This document shows, in pieces, positions 48,197-58,020 of a stretch of 64,000 bases of DNA. The translations under genes were made by a program, and so were the position numbers. The notes below the pieces were generated by a model. That model was not told where the DNA came from, did not search any database, and saw nothing but the letters and a program-made list of their open reading frames with translations. Source of the DNA: Conoideocrella luteorostrata (Eukaryota > Ascomycota > Sordariomycetes > Hypocreales > Clavicipitaceae); NCBI GenBank assembly GCA_032433595.1, contig JASWJB010000022.1:62001-126000 (forward strand), read 5' to 3'. Numbering within the stretch: position 1 is the stretch's first letter; every line of letters starts with the position of its first letter.

Positions 48197-49878
48197 ATGT
48201 CAACTCAACGATCTGCTGGTCGCATCGATTATGAAACACTCTCCACGCTGTTGGAGAACAATGATGATTCAAAGAAAATCCACGGAATCTGCGAGTGTTT
48301 CCTACCACAGCATGAGCTGAAGTCACTGCTCGAGAAGACTAGGGTGGAAGCAACGCTGAAATCCCATTTATTCGGCGACGATATCCAAGCAATGTCCGAC
48401 TACGTCTTGAAACGGGCCCCGAAAACATTCCTTCTGCTTGTGTATATTGACGCTGTCAAGAACATAGGATTACTCAAAGATGAAAACTTTACAGACGAAA
48501 ATCTTTCCATCGAATCCAAGTCGACTACGAATATTACAGCTTTGAAAGCAAACCAGGGTGGCTCCACTAAACCCATAGGCGGCAAGGCTCATGAGTTCGG
48601 GTCAATGCATATTGACAATTTTTTTGAAAAGCGATGGATTTTCTTGGTGGCTGAGTTCCAGCAGGCAAAATTTGATTACGAATTTCCACAAAACTATCGG
48701 CTCCCCTTCCGCTTCGAAACCAGCGACAAATCAAAGGGAAATTTTGGGAGCGTTTACCAGATTGGTTTTCGCGATGCGCATAGTACTCCTACGGTAACCT
48801 ATGTCATTTCTTTCTCCTAAGGTATTGCAGAAAGGCTAATAGGAAAGATCAGACAGACAAAAAGGGAAAGTTCATCACAGTTGCCTTGAAGCAAATGTCG
48901 ACAGATAATAACTTGACCTATAATAATGTGGACAAGTTTTACGATAGAGAATTAACAACTTTGAAGACAATGAGAGACATGAATCACGCTCACTTAATCA
49001 AAGCTATCGCTTCATACAAGAAAGGCAATGACAGGTGCTTCTTATTTCCATGGGCCGATGGAGGTAGTCTTGAAGCTCTCTGGAAGAAGAATCGAGGTGG
49101 TTTTGATAAAGATCTCATCCCCTGGGCTATCACCCAGATGACAGGCCTTTCTGAGGCTATCATGAAGCTTCACGGCAAAAATACACGACATGGTGATATA
49201 AAGCCAGCAAACATTCTGTGTTTCACAGAAGGCAATGGCAGCCAAGGCTATATGACTCTGAAGATAGCAGATGTTGGCCTTGCGAAGGTCCATGAGCAGT
49301 ATACCCGTTATCGAACTAAGCCCACCACTACTAACCACGGGACAATATTGTATGAGCCGCCTGAGAGTGACAAATATCGAAGAACAATCTTCGACAATCC
49401 AGCTGAAACGCATGATACTATACAAGAACGAATCATATCCCGAAAATATGATGTATGGGGACTAGGCTGCGTGTTTCTTGAATTCATCATCTGTCTCGTT
49501 AAAGGCTATAAAGAGGTTGCAGCACTCCGAAAGGACCTGACAGAAAACAGACTTGGTGGTTTCTGGATCCAGGGGGGTAAATTACACGGAGCCGTAAGGC
49601 GTAGGATTAAGATGATGGTCACTCTAGTCAAGAATGATGCAGCCTTGAGCGACTTGATGAACCTAATCACTAAGAAACTTTTGAAAACTGAAAAAAAGGG
49701 TCGTATCGAATCAGAAATGCTCTTTAAACAGATGATGAGAATTTCTTCTGTTTGCTCGGGTAGATCACACATATCTCCTTCAAGACTTGAAGGCTTGACG
49801 AACCAAAGAGCCGAAACCGCAGAGTCAGCACGCGAACCTAATATGCCTCTCTCAAACCAGGTAACTAAACCCTATTAA
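48197..49878 (+). CDS. Divergent non-RD protein kinase with unknown N-terminal region (kinase B)
   Basis: Two exons, 48197-48793 and 48835-49878, give 546 residues in phase; the 41-bp intron is short, and its GAAAG acceptor was chosen by phase. It interrupts the N-lobe between KGNFGSVYQ (glycine loop) and FITVALKQM (ATP-anchoring Lys). The catalytic loop is RHGDIKPANIL, DVG (ADVGLAKVH) replaces DFG, then LYEPPESD and YDVWGLGCVFLEF. Like kinase A it is non-RD and has about 195 unassigned N-terminal residues, with shared spaced motifs (LVYI; F-x2-F-x2-K-x-W/Y; later LP-x-F/Y-x-E). The C-terminal 60 residues are polar. The start at 48197 (MSTQRSAGR) is preferred; 48077 would add 40 residues without support. 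A HET-domain gene follows 260 bp downstream on the same strand. Confidence 0.82.
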
Positions 49879-50136
49879 CTAGTCTTGTGCACAGGGAACT
49901 TACTAATTCAATATCAAAGTATGTGAGTAAACTTCATATGAGAAAACTTTGCTGTTCCTGCGTTTCCTAACGGTGGCATGAGGAACCTTAGAATGTCAGT
50001 TTACCTCCCTCCGGTTGTGGTATTAGTCGTTTCTGACTTTATTTTAGCCGGTAAGCTTAGTGCTGCCCAAACAATATCCTAGATTCTTGGCTAATTCATA
50101 CAGCGTACTAGCAACCTCGACAACCAGTGGCGAGCC

Positions 50137-52053
50137 GTGACCAATAACAACTGGGCCCGTCATATCATTTCTTGTCTCGACTGGCCATCCCTACGGCCAG
50201 AGACATCTATTTGCGAGATTTGTAATTTCTGTACTAGTATTGATTTTACCTCGTCTCGTTTAAACTTAAATCGGAACCTTGGAGAATTGAAGCATGGCTC
50301 CGACAGCTGCTCGCTCTGCCACTTTTTATATCATTGCTTAGCTACGACCGAACCTGAAACTGGACAGAACTTGATCCTCTGTCGGGATAGTAAATCCAGT
50401 GGCTTATGCATGACTTCTGCCGGCCCTGCTGTCATTTCTTTGTATCATGACCCAGGTGCGTATTGTTCTTAAATACAGCATACATGGCTCTAATTCATAC
50501 TAGAAATCGACGGTTGCATTCCCTCTAATGCACAATTAGGATTACCTATTCTTCCAAGCCCCGGCAGTTCACAGCAGTTTAAACTTATAAAACAATGGGA
50601 TTATCTATGTAAAACGACCAATAGCTGTCTTGCAGGCCGGAGCACTAAGCTAAAAGACAGCATGCCGACGAGAGTTATATACGTTGGACGGGATGATAGT
50701 TCGTCCATACGTCTCGTTGAAACCAAATATTGCATTGAGGGTGAGTATGTCGCATTAAGCCACTGCTGGGGAGTCTTCTCCAGCGATATGACATTTTATA
50801 CTTCCCCTCACAATATCAAAAGCTTAAAGCAAGATATTCCATTTAATAAGTTACCCAAAACCTTTCAGGATGCAGTAAAAGTTACTCGCGCTCTAGGCAT
50901 TTTATACCTATGGATTGACGCGCTATGTATTATTCAAGGAGATCATAAAGATTGGGATACAGAGGCAGGTAAGATGGAGCATGTTTTTGGCTTGGCATAT
51001 TGCACTATTGCGTCCAGCTCAGGTACTTCACCCCAGAGCGGATTTCTTAATAATAAAGCCAAAAGGGCTGCTATCTCGGTGCGAACTCCTTCTGGACCTC
51101 TCTATCTAGCCCATGCTATCGATAATTTCCAGGAGCATGTTGAAGGGGGCATTTTAAACACAAGGGGGTGGGTATTTCAAGAACGGGCGCTCTCACGTCG
51201 TACTCTACACTTCACGTCAACTCAATTATATTGGGAATGTGGTCACGGTGTTCAGTGTGAGACCCTTACACAGTTATGCAAGTAAGTGACAAACAAGACA
51301 GTAGAGAAATCACTTATAATTACTAATTAAATACTGAGTTTTAGTCCAGTGTCACGGTTCATAAGCGACCCTGATTTTCCAACATACGGACTAAATTACT
51401 TCAAGGATGAACGTATTCGCCTAGTGCAGTACTTTTATCAGTTATATAGTAAACTCCAGCTTACTAGAGTTTCAGACCGTTCAAAAGCTATCTTAGGATT
51501 ACAGAAGCAACTAGCGCGTAGCTTTAAATGCAGAGCAGAGTACGGAGTTCTTTGGTTATACTTTGAGAGAATGCTGCTCTGGCAGGTTAAGACTCCAGCC
51601 GGCGTGTCACGAATACAGTACGAGAGAGGTCAGACTGTTCCCTCTTGGTCATGGATGGCATACACAGGGGAGATATGCTACATGAATATCGGGTTTGGCC
51701 GGGTCAGGTGGATGAGCAGTTTTGAAGACCCTTTCGCTGCCACTTTGGGCGGTAATGCTAATTGGGACGGCTGCTTGTTTGCTCAAGCGAGCTCTTTGTC
51801 CATTGATGAATCCAGCCTCTTGAGAAAGTCGATCATGGATGATGGTCACTGTAATCTCGGGGCCTCTAGTTTCAGATGTATTGTCTTGGGTGAGAGCAAG
51901 GAAAAGAACGAGAGTGGCGACTTGGACCAATATGTCCTGCTGATACGACGAAAAACATCAGCTGAGACGACTCATATCTACGAAAGAGCGGGGGTTGGGA
52001 TACTTTCGAAAGTCGATATAGCCCTACAAAGCGAGAGAGTTTGTCTAGCCTAA
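50137..52053 (+). CDS. HET-domain (heterokaryon incompatibility) protein
   Basis: Exons 50137-50455, 50504-51281 and 51345-52053 join in phase to 601 residues. The HET domain covers about residues 195-345, with its three blocks: YVALSHCWG, KLPKTFQDAVKVTRALGILY followed by LWIDALCIIQ, and the NTRGWVFQERALSRR block. Before it lies a Cys/His-rich stretch (CEICNFC, CSLCHFLYHC) often found in such proteins. After it is a region with VPSWSWMAYTGEI. HET proteins trigger cell death after fusion of incompatible fungal cells. It lies directly after kinase B in the same orientation, which suggests a functional unit but does not prove it. The frame is intact. Confidence 0.92.
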
Positions 52054-52883
52054 GTCAAAAAGCCAAATGCAAACACTCTAGGCGCGCTTGGTCTATTTTT
52101 GGCTTGCTGCTAGGAATTTGTGGTCTGTTGGTGGGGAAGCAGCCCTTGGGAGGAGTTGAAATTGCAGCGAAGGTGTGTTTTAATAGGCGTGCAAAGTCTG
52201 GCGCGGGGGCAAGCAAACAACCGTCGGCAGGCTCGTCAGACACGTCTCTAGCGGCCGGGCTGCAGTCGTTGCATTTGACTGGCGGCAGGCCACAACTCTT
52301 CTATTTATCTGAATTTGAAGCCCACGATCGATATCTTCCGCTTCGTTGACATTGTATCACGATATAGGTCGGTGTGCTCAATCGCCGGCTTCGTTGAATG
52401 TTGCTCTTCGCGATAGCAAATCCCTCTGCGCCCTGACGACCCTTGAGGGCATCGTACGCCTCATTAATTGAAAGGAATTCAAGCTCATCAATAGTATCAT
52501 CCATAGTGATCAAGTTGAGGCCTCTTGCGATGTGGTGCGTTGCGAGCGTGCCGTTGCGAGCGTGCCGTTGCGAGTGTGCCGTTGCGAGTGTGCCGTTGAG
52601 AGTGTGCCGTTGCGAGTGTGCCGTTGTGAGTGTGCCATTGCGACCGAGCAGCAGGCTGGCAACGAGGAAAAAACCTTATGTACTGTAGAAGGTACCTCCC
52701 CCCCTGATGTGGCCGGTGGGGTACCTAAGATACTTTGGTTAGGTCCTACTGCATGTTTGTTTTCTCCTACGGTATGTTTGCTTCCCGTGCGTGGGGAGCG
52801 CAGGGGTGGGTGCCCGCCAAGCGGTCGAAAACGACAGCCCAATTTGCAGCCATCAACTTTACTAAGTACGCTCTAGTGATATG
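52054..52883. other. Spacer with 14-bp tandem array
   Basis: About 830 bp between the HET gene and the PKS relic. It holds the 14-bp repeat at 52537-52648. Open frames through the array exist on both strands but are explained by the repeat. Confidence 0.5.
52537..52648. repeat. Eight-copy 14-bp tandem repeat
   Basis: Eight contiguous 14-bp units, consensus CCGTTGCGAGTGTG, with single-base changes in several units and the greatest divergence at the ends. Since 14 is not a multiple of three, the peptide repeats of the overlapping frames are a by-product. Confidence 0.92.
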
Positions 52884-55800
52884 TCAAAGACATTTCTCCA
52901 CCACCATTTTCCCTGCAGCGGCAATTGAGGAACAACCTCCCATTATGTCAAAGACCGCAACAGCGGAATCAAAGTCCCGCCTGATCCAATTGCGTAGTTC
53001 AACCGCCATCAAAGAGTCAACACCATATTCAGACAATGGCTTGAGCGGGTCAGCATCATATTCCGACACAGACAAGGCTCGTGCCACCCTTTTGACTAGT
53101 CTAGTCACAGCGACAGCGGCGCGGGCGTTGTCGTTCTCAGCATGTCGGAATAACATGCTAGGGCTATCCTCCTCTCGTGCCTTTTGTCCCGTGATACTCG
53201 TAGAATGCCGCTGTATCTGAGTGGTAGCCACGGTGAAACCTATCGAGAGAGGCGAATATTCGAAATGCCGCCACGATCCAGGGCGAGCGTTGACAGGCGT
53301 GACAGCGCCGACAAGGAGCTGGCACTTGTCGGGATCCCGACTATGGGCAGAAGAAGCAACTGAGGTAGGATCACAGTAGTAATACAATATAGCAGTAAGG
53401 TCGTCTGAGTAAAACGGCTTTATATCGCCGACTGTGTGGCGATGAGACTGGTAGCGTGCGGTCTCCGCAATAAGACTATTGTTACACCCAACTTTGATCG
53501 AGGCTCACTGATGTGTTTCCCGTTCCCGAGGTTGTCCTGTACGGTGCTAGAGCATCCTGAAATGCACAGCCAGCGGCATAACAGGTCTGAGCTAAACTGC
53601 CATATATGCCAGCTAGTGATGAAAGCAGGATGAAAAAGTCTAAATTACGCGAGAGTTGTTGATGTTGGTTACACGATACGCTGACCTTTGACCTTATTGC
53701 ACAATCCCATTGTGCGTACGTTATTCTATTAAATATAGAATCATGTAAGCCATAGCGCTATTGATGCATCCTTTAATTGGTGGCATACCAGCACATTCTT
53801 GAAGAAGATCGGCTAACTGTGTTGCCGAACCGACGTCGCACATTGGTGCGACGATATTGAGTCCGTGGCCTTTAAGCTCTGATAAAGCTTGCATGGCGTT
53901 TGGCGATGAAACTTCAGATCTAGAAGGAATAATAAGGTGTTTTGCTCCGCTTGAAGCCATCCATCGAATAATAGCGCGTCCCAGGCCGCCCAGCCCCCCA
54001 GCAATGAGATATGATGCATTCGCATCACACTGCCACAGACTTTTCTTGGTAATTAATTTCTATATGAAGTTAGTCTATGTTGACTGAGTGGAACTCAAGG
54101 GGAATACTTACAGGAACAATATCATCATATGAAAGAGAGATAGCAGTGCGACCAGTGTTCTTACCACTTTGCATATATCTGACGGCCTTTTCAGTATCCG
54201 AAGCTGGATATACATGTAGCGGCGTTGGATATGAAGCTGTGTCCTTCACAATAATATCCATGACTCTCTGGACGAGACGTTCTCGTGAGACGAGCATTGC
54301 TTTGCGAGATATGCAGCAAGTCAAGGGCTGGGAAGGATACATTCTTTGCAAAGAATGCCATAGGCAGCGAACTGTTGGCGCCTATATCTGTCTTGCCAAT
54401 CTCAATAAAGTGGCCATACGGAGCAATACACTCCCATGACGCGTGCAGCCCGGCTCCGGAAAGGGAGTCAAGCACTATATCTACGCCATAACCGTTTGTA
54501 ATCCGTTTAATACCTTGTGTAAATGATGAGTCTCGGCTGAAAGAAGACCTCTCCTCTACTCTCCCCCCTTTATGTCTTGGCGACTTGGTTGACGATAACA
54601 CCGCACAGGGATAGTAAGTATGTTTGGGTTTTTTTTTTTGGTGTTTTTGTTATACCTTTCAAGGAAGAGTTTGGCAAAGGGATTACAGACAAAAGATAGA
54701 AAAAGACATGATTTACTTGCGTGCTGGCTAGTCGGATAATAATAGACGTAAAAAAACGCGCTGAGGGGCAACGGACACCAGTGACGAAATTGTGGGTTGC
54801 ACAGGGAGTGCAACAGGTGATCTAGATCAACTGCTTCAAAATAGAATATATTCAATAAGTCAAGTAGGTTATCTAAGAAGGAAGAAAAGAAGTCATCGTG
54901 GAAGGCACGATATCGTCGTATAAATATCGTGGCTTAAAGGTGACCACGTGATAGGCTCCGTGCTTCCTATTGTGCTTGGCGGCATTCCAACAGAAATAGC
55001 CAACATCACTGACCAAGCACATGAGGTTCAACGCACACCGTCACAAAGCTCCAACTCCCACGTGCAACAACAGAACCACAATGCCCTGGACATGGAAAAG
55101 GGCACTGTCGATACCTAATTAAACACGAAAGGATCACAAAACTGCCTTGCCGACACGTCTTACACTGCCAGAACACTCAAATCCCAAACACTCATTCCAG
55201 AGACGACCCAGGGCAATGAAAATATCACGGAAAGAAACGGGCCACGCCCTTGCTTTAATCTAAACTTCGTTAAGCCCGAGCTTATCACTTTCCTGCTCCG
55301 TGTCTTCTGTGAAGCGAAGCGAGTCGAGCATACCAGGTATTCCAACGGAGAGTGCCAAGGGAGGTCCTGGCGGCCCATGGTTCGTGCTTTAATACAGGTT
55401 TCTTGCGGGACGCTCTGTCTTGATCTGGGCTGGCGCCATAGATCAGACGACGAATATTCAAGTGACCGCCGCGAACAACAAACTCACATTCTTGTGGCAT
55501 GAATTTATTATTACTGAAATAGGTAGTAAGAATTTGCTCTACATATGCTGCAGATGTAGCTAAGATGAGCTTAGAAGATGTATCGCAAGAGTTAGATTCA
55601 ATAATTAAAGTTACAATATGTTTAGTAGGTTGTTCGGACCTTAAGCTGCAGAGGAAGCCAGCAGCAAGGGAAAAGTAAGGATCAACGCTACTATTGCTCT
55701 CAGCTCTAATTTTTGGAGTCGTAACCCAAACCATACTTTGTGTCTGGTGTATAAGATGCTTTAAAGCTAAGAAGTCGGTTTCGCACAGCGAGGCGAGACA

Positions 55801-56280
55801 AGGTTTGCCTCCCTCCAGGAAAGACAGGACTATATCGGTATGGGTTAATTTCTTCTGGTGGACTTGATCAAAACGGATGTTTTGATCCGGAGGGTACCCC
55901 AAACATAGCTGTGCAGCAAGTTCTTGCTGAACCGTGACAGTCGGGTCGGTAAGGATGATCAATTGGCTATTCTTATTGCCAAAGACAGCACCCTTAGCAG
56001 TACTAGTCTTTACTGGAAGATTCTCTAATATTGAAGCGAGATGAACAGCTGTGGCAACCATCAAGCTGATTCGGGAGACGTTTTTGATGCAAATATCAAC
56101 ACCGGAGAACCCCGTTCGGCGCAAAATTATGTTCCACTGATCCTCTATGACAAGCGGGCTGTGTTGTCGCCAGTCTTCGGCAGATAGGAACCAACCTGGA
56201 AGCGCACCGAACCCTACATTGGCCCAAGCACAATCTGGGATTGTGATCTCAAGAAATACGACATGTCCACCAGGCTTGAG
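52884..56280 (-). pseudogene. Broken highly reducing type I polyketide synthase (C-terminal half)
   Basis: On the minus strand, in family order: the end of a methyltransferase domain (about 56275-56125, KPGGHVVFLEIT), the linker (56124-55285), the start of enoylreductase (55385-55140, including IPGMLDSLRFTEDTE and FRDIFIALGRL), the rest of enoylreductase (54600-54070, GVDIVLDSLSGAGLHASWE), ketoreductase (about 53995-53450, GGLGGLGRAIIRW and FFILLSSLAGI) and the acyl-carrier domain (53387-52884, with the phosphopantetheine site GVDSLMA). Damage is extensive: frame changes near 55380, in-frame stops at the enoylreductase start and in the ketoreductase, an LTR inserted at 54791-54992, and loss of everything upstream (ketosynthase, acyltransferase, dehydratase) at the LTR that begins at 56281. 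Not functional. The product is unknown. Confidence 0.85.
54791..54992 (-). mobile_element. LTR inserted in the PKS enoylreductase region, with target duplication
   Basis: 202 bp from TGTGGGTTGCACAGGG to GGCATTCCAACA. A perfect 5-bp duplication, GAAAT, flanks it (54786-54790 and 54993-54997), so this is a genuine integration. It belongs to a sub-type with ATATCGTCGTATAAATATCG, shared with the copy at 56281-56484. The ends and orientation match the other LTRs in this window. Confidence 0.88.
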
Positions 56281-56484
56281 TGTGGGTTACATAGGGTCTT
56301 GTGCAAGGTATCCATACCAAGCGGTCAAAACTGCAATGCAATATATTCAATACTCTGTTTCTGTCTTAGAAAACGAAACAAATCAGGGAGAAAGCCCTAA
56401 TATCGTCGTATAAATATCGTAGCTAAAAGGTGACCACTTGACCTGCTCCGTGTTTCCTATTGTACTTAACGAGGGATTCCAACA
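56281..56484 (-). mobile_element. LTR at the 5' break of the PKS relic
   Basis: 204 bp from TGTGGGTTACATAGGG to GAGGGATTCCAACA, same sub-type as 54791-54992. PKS sequence runs directly into its left edge. The flanking 5-mers differ (TTGAG left, ATTCT right) and no PKS sequence continues on the right, so it marks a rearrangement rather than a simple insertion. Confidence 0.85.
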
Positions 56485-57031
56485 ATTCTAGCTATCCTGA
56501 CGATGAATCCGACTCCCTTTTATATTTCAACTCTATCTATGCATTTGCCATTCGAATTCATCATTGAAACTCTTCATCAGCCTCGCAGCAGTTTCATTTC
56601 GGTTTTAGCAACATGGATGATCCTTGACAGTACTTATACAGAATCACATGTTAATACTCATGAAATAAGAATCGTGTATGTCTTGCTAGAGTCGTCCAGT
56701 TTGATACCGCATCGGAGCCGAAATTTAGGGCCTGATATCACACGATTTTTGTCACGAAGTGAGCAGCTATGGTTGATCTGAGCAGTAGAATTGTCCTTGA
56801 TTCCTAGCTAATTGACGAGGAATTAAACCTCTCCGTATACTTGAATTCTAGCTAGGAGTTCCTTCAATTCATGAATGAGTTCGTGGTTGATTTCTTGCAT
56901 TCCGTCAGCGATTTCATCATTGTTGATCACCTCCGTCCTCGTCTTAGGGACAAAATGTGATAAATTCCTCTTGACAGCCCTGCTAACAGGCACATTTAGA
57001 ATTATCTCTGAATCCCTCGCAACCCTCATCT

Positions 57032-57463
57032 TTAGTTCCCCTCACCGGGAAAGTTTTGGGGAATACCAGAAGAATGTGCAATTGCTCCTGCTTTCTCTTG
57101 TTCTTCTTTTTGTTGTTGCGCTCTTTGAGACTCTTCTTCTGCCTTTCGTTGATCCTCTTCTTGCTGTCTCGCTCCTTCCTCCTGCTCTGCATCCACATCA
57201 GCTTGATTTACCCAGTGCGCGTTACTATCAAAGTATCCATCTTTTGGTGTAGGAGCTTGATCAAACGACCCGTGAGGAGGAAGGTTGTTTTGCTGGGCAA
57301 AAATTGACTCCGGCTCCAAACCACGTGGTGGTTCATCAACCTCCGGTTGACCACTAGGGAATATGATAGGCTGTCGCAAATACAAATCTTGTTCCTTAAT
57401 AACAGGGCGTGATATGCCAAGTTTTGCAAGGATGAGAAGAGAAATAATAGGTGAAGATTTCAT
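57032..57463 (-). CDS. Small secreted Gln/Glu-rich protein
   Basis: 143 residues in one exon, starting MKSSPIISLLILAKLGISRP, a plausible signal peptide; an upstream in-frame ATG at 57481 would add six residues. After a Pro-rich middle (QPIIFPSGQPEVDEPPRG), residues about 90-125 are dominated by Glu, Gln, Lys and Arg and would form a charged helix or coiled coil. No cysteines and no known domain. It is the kind of small secreted protein found near repeats in fungal genomes; function unknown. A separate 68-residue frame begins directly after its stop (57029-56823) in another frame and may be a continuation broken by mutation. Confidence 0.6.
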   Translation of the reverse strand: MKSSPIISLLILAKLGISRPVIKEQDLYLRQPIIFPSGQPEVDEPPRGLEPESIFAQQNNLPPHGSFDQAPTPKDGYFDSNAHWVNQADVDAEQEEGARQQEEDQRKAEEESQRAQQQKEEQEKAGAIAHSSGIPQNFPGEGN

Positions 57464-57800
57464 ATTGACTAAGGGTTGCAAAGTATGCAGACTTGTGTAA
57501 GTGAAGTTGGGTTTGGAATTGTAATGCGGTAAAAATCTTGGAATGTATCGATAGAATTGATGATGGTTTGACTTGAATTTTGAACTTCCTATCGCTCGTA
57601 TTTATAGCCCTAGAAATCCTACTTGATATGTGCCATTTACGTTCCTCCACACGTAATTATCCCCACCACCCGCTCAGATATCTAACCGTCCGGCTCTCCG
57701 TTTCAAAGAGACGCTATAAAATGCAATAATGAGTAACTACTAACAAAATTGCTCTCTAGTTTTGATGACGCGTTGAGGTTGCGATAGCCCAAGATGAAAC

Positions 57801-58020
57801 TGTAAGAAGCATAGGGGCTTCGGGTGACTAGGGTATCGGTGCCGGAAGGTGAAGCAAAACAATGAAACAAAACGATTCAATTCATCTGATCTCGTTTATC
57901 TATGAGAAGAAGAAGAGGAAGAGGAATGCCCCCGAGCATGGCGTATTAAAGAGGCGCGGCTATGATGGTCACGTGACCTTGTCCGCAATTGCTTGTACGC
58001 TTTGACGAGGGATTCCAACA
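57801..58020 (-). mobile_element. Solo LTR with 5-bp target-site duplication
   Basis: 220 bp from TGTAAGAAGCATAGGGGC to GAGGGATTCCAACA, flanked by a perfect GAAAC duplication (57796-57800 and 58021-58025). It is the best-preserved reverse-orientation copy of the family and defines its ends. Confidence 0.9.

Noticed and set aside
52443..52876. Repeat-rich frames on both strands through the 14-bp array
   Set aside because: Peptide repeats arise from the non-triplet DNA repeat; no start context, splice sites or homologous domain.
52884..56280. Functional polyketide synthase gene
   Set aside because: Several stops, frame changes, an inserted LTR and loss of ketosynthase, acyltransferase and dehydratase domains.
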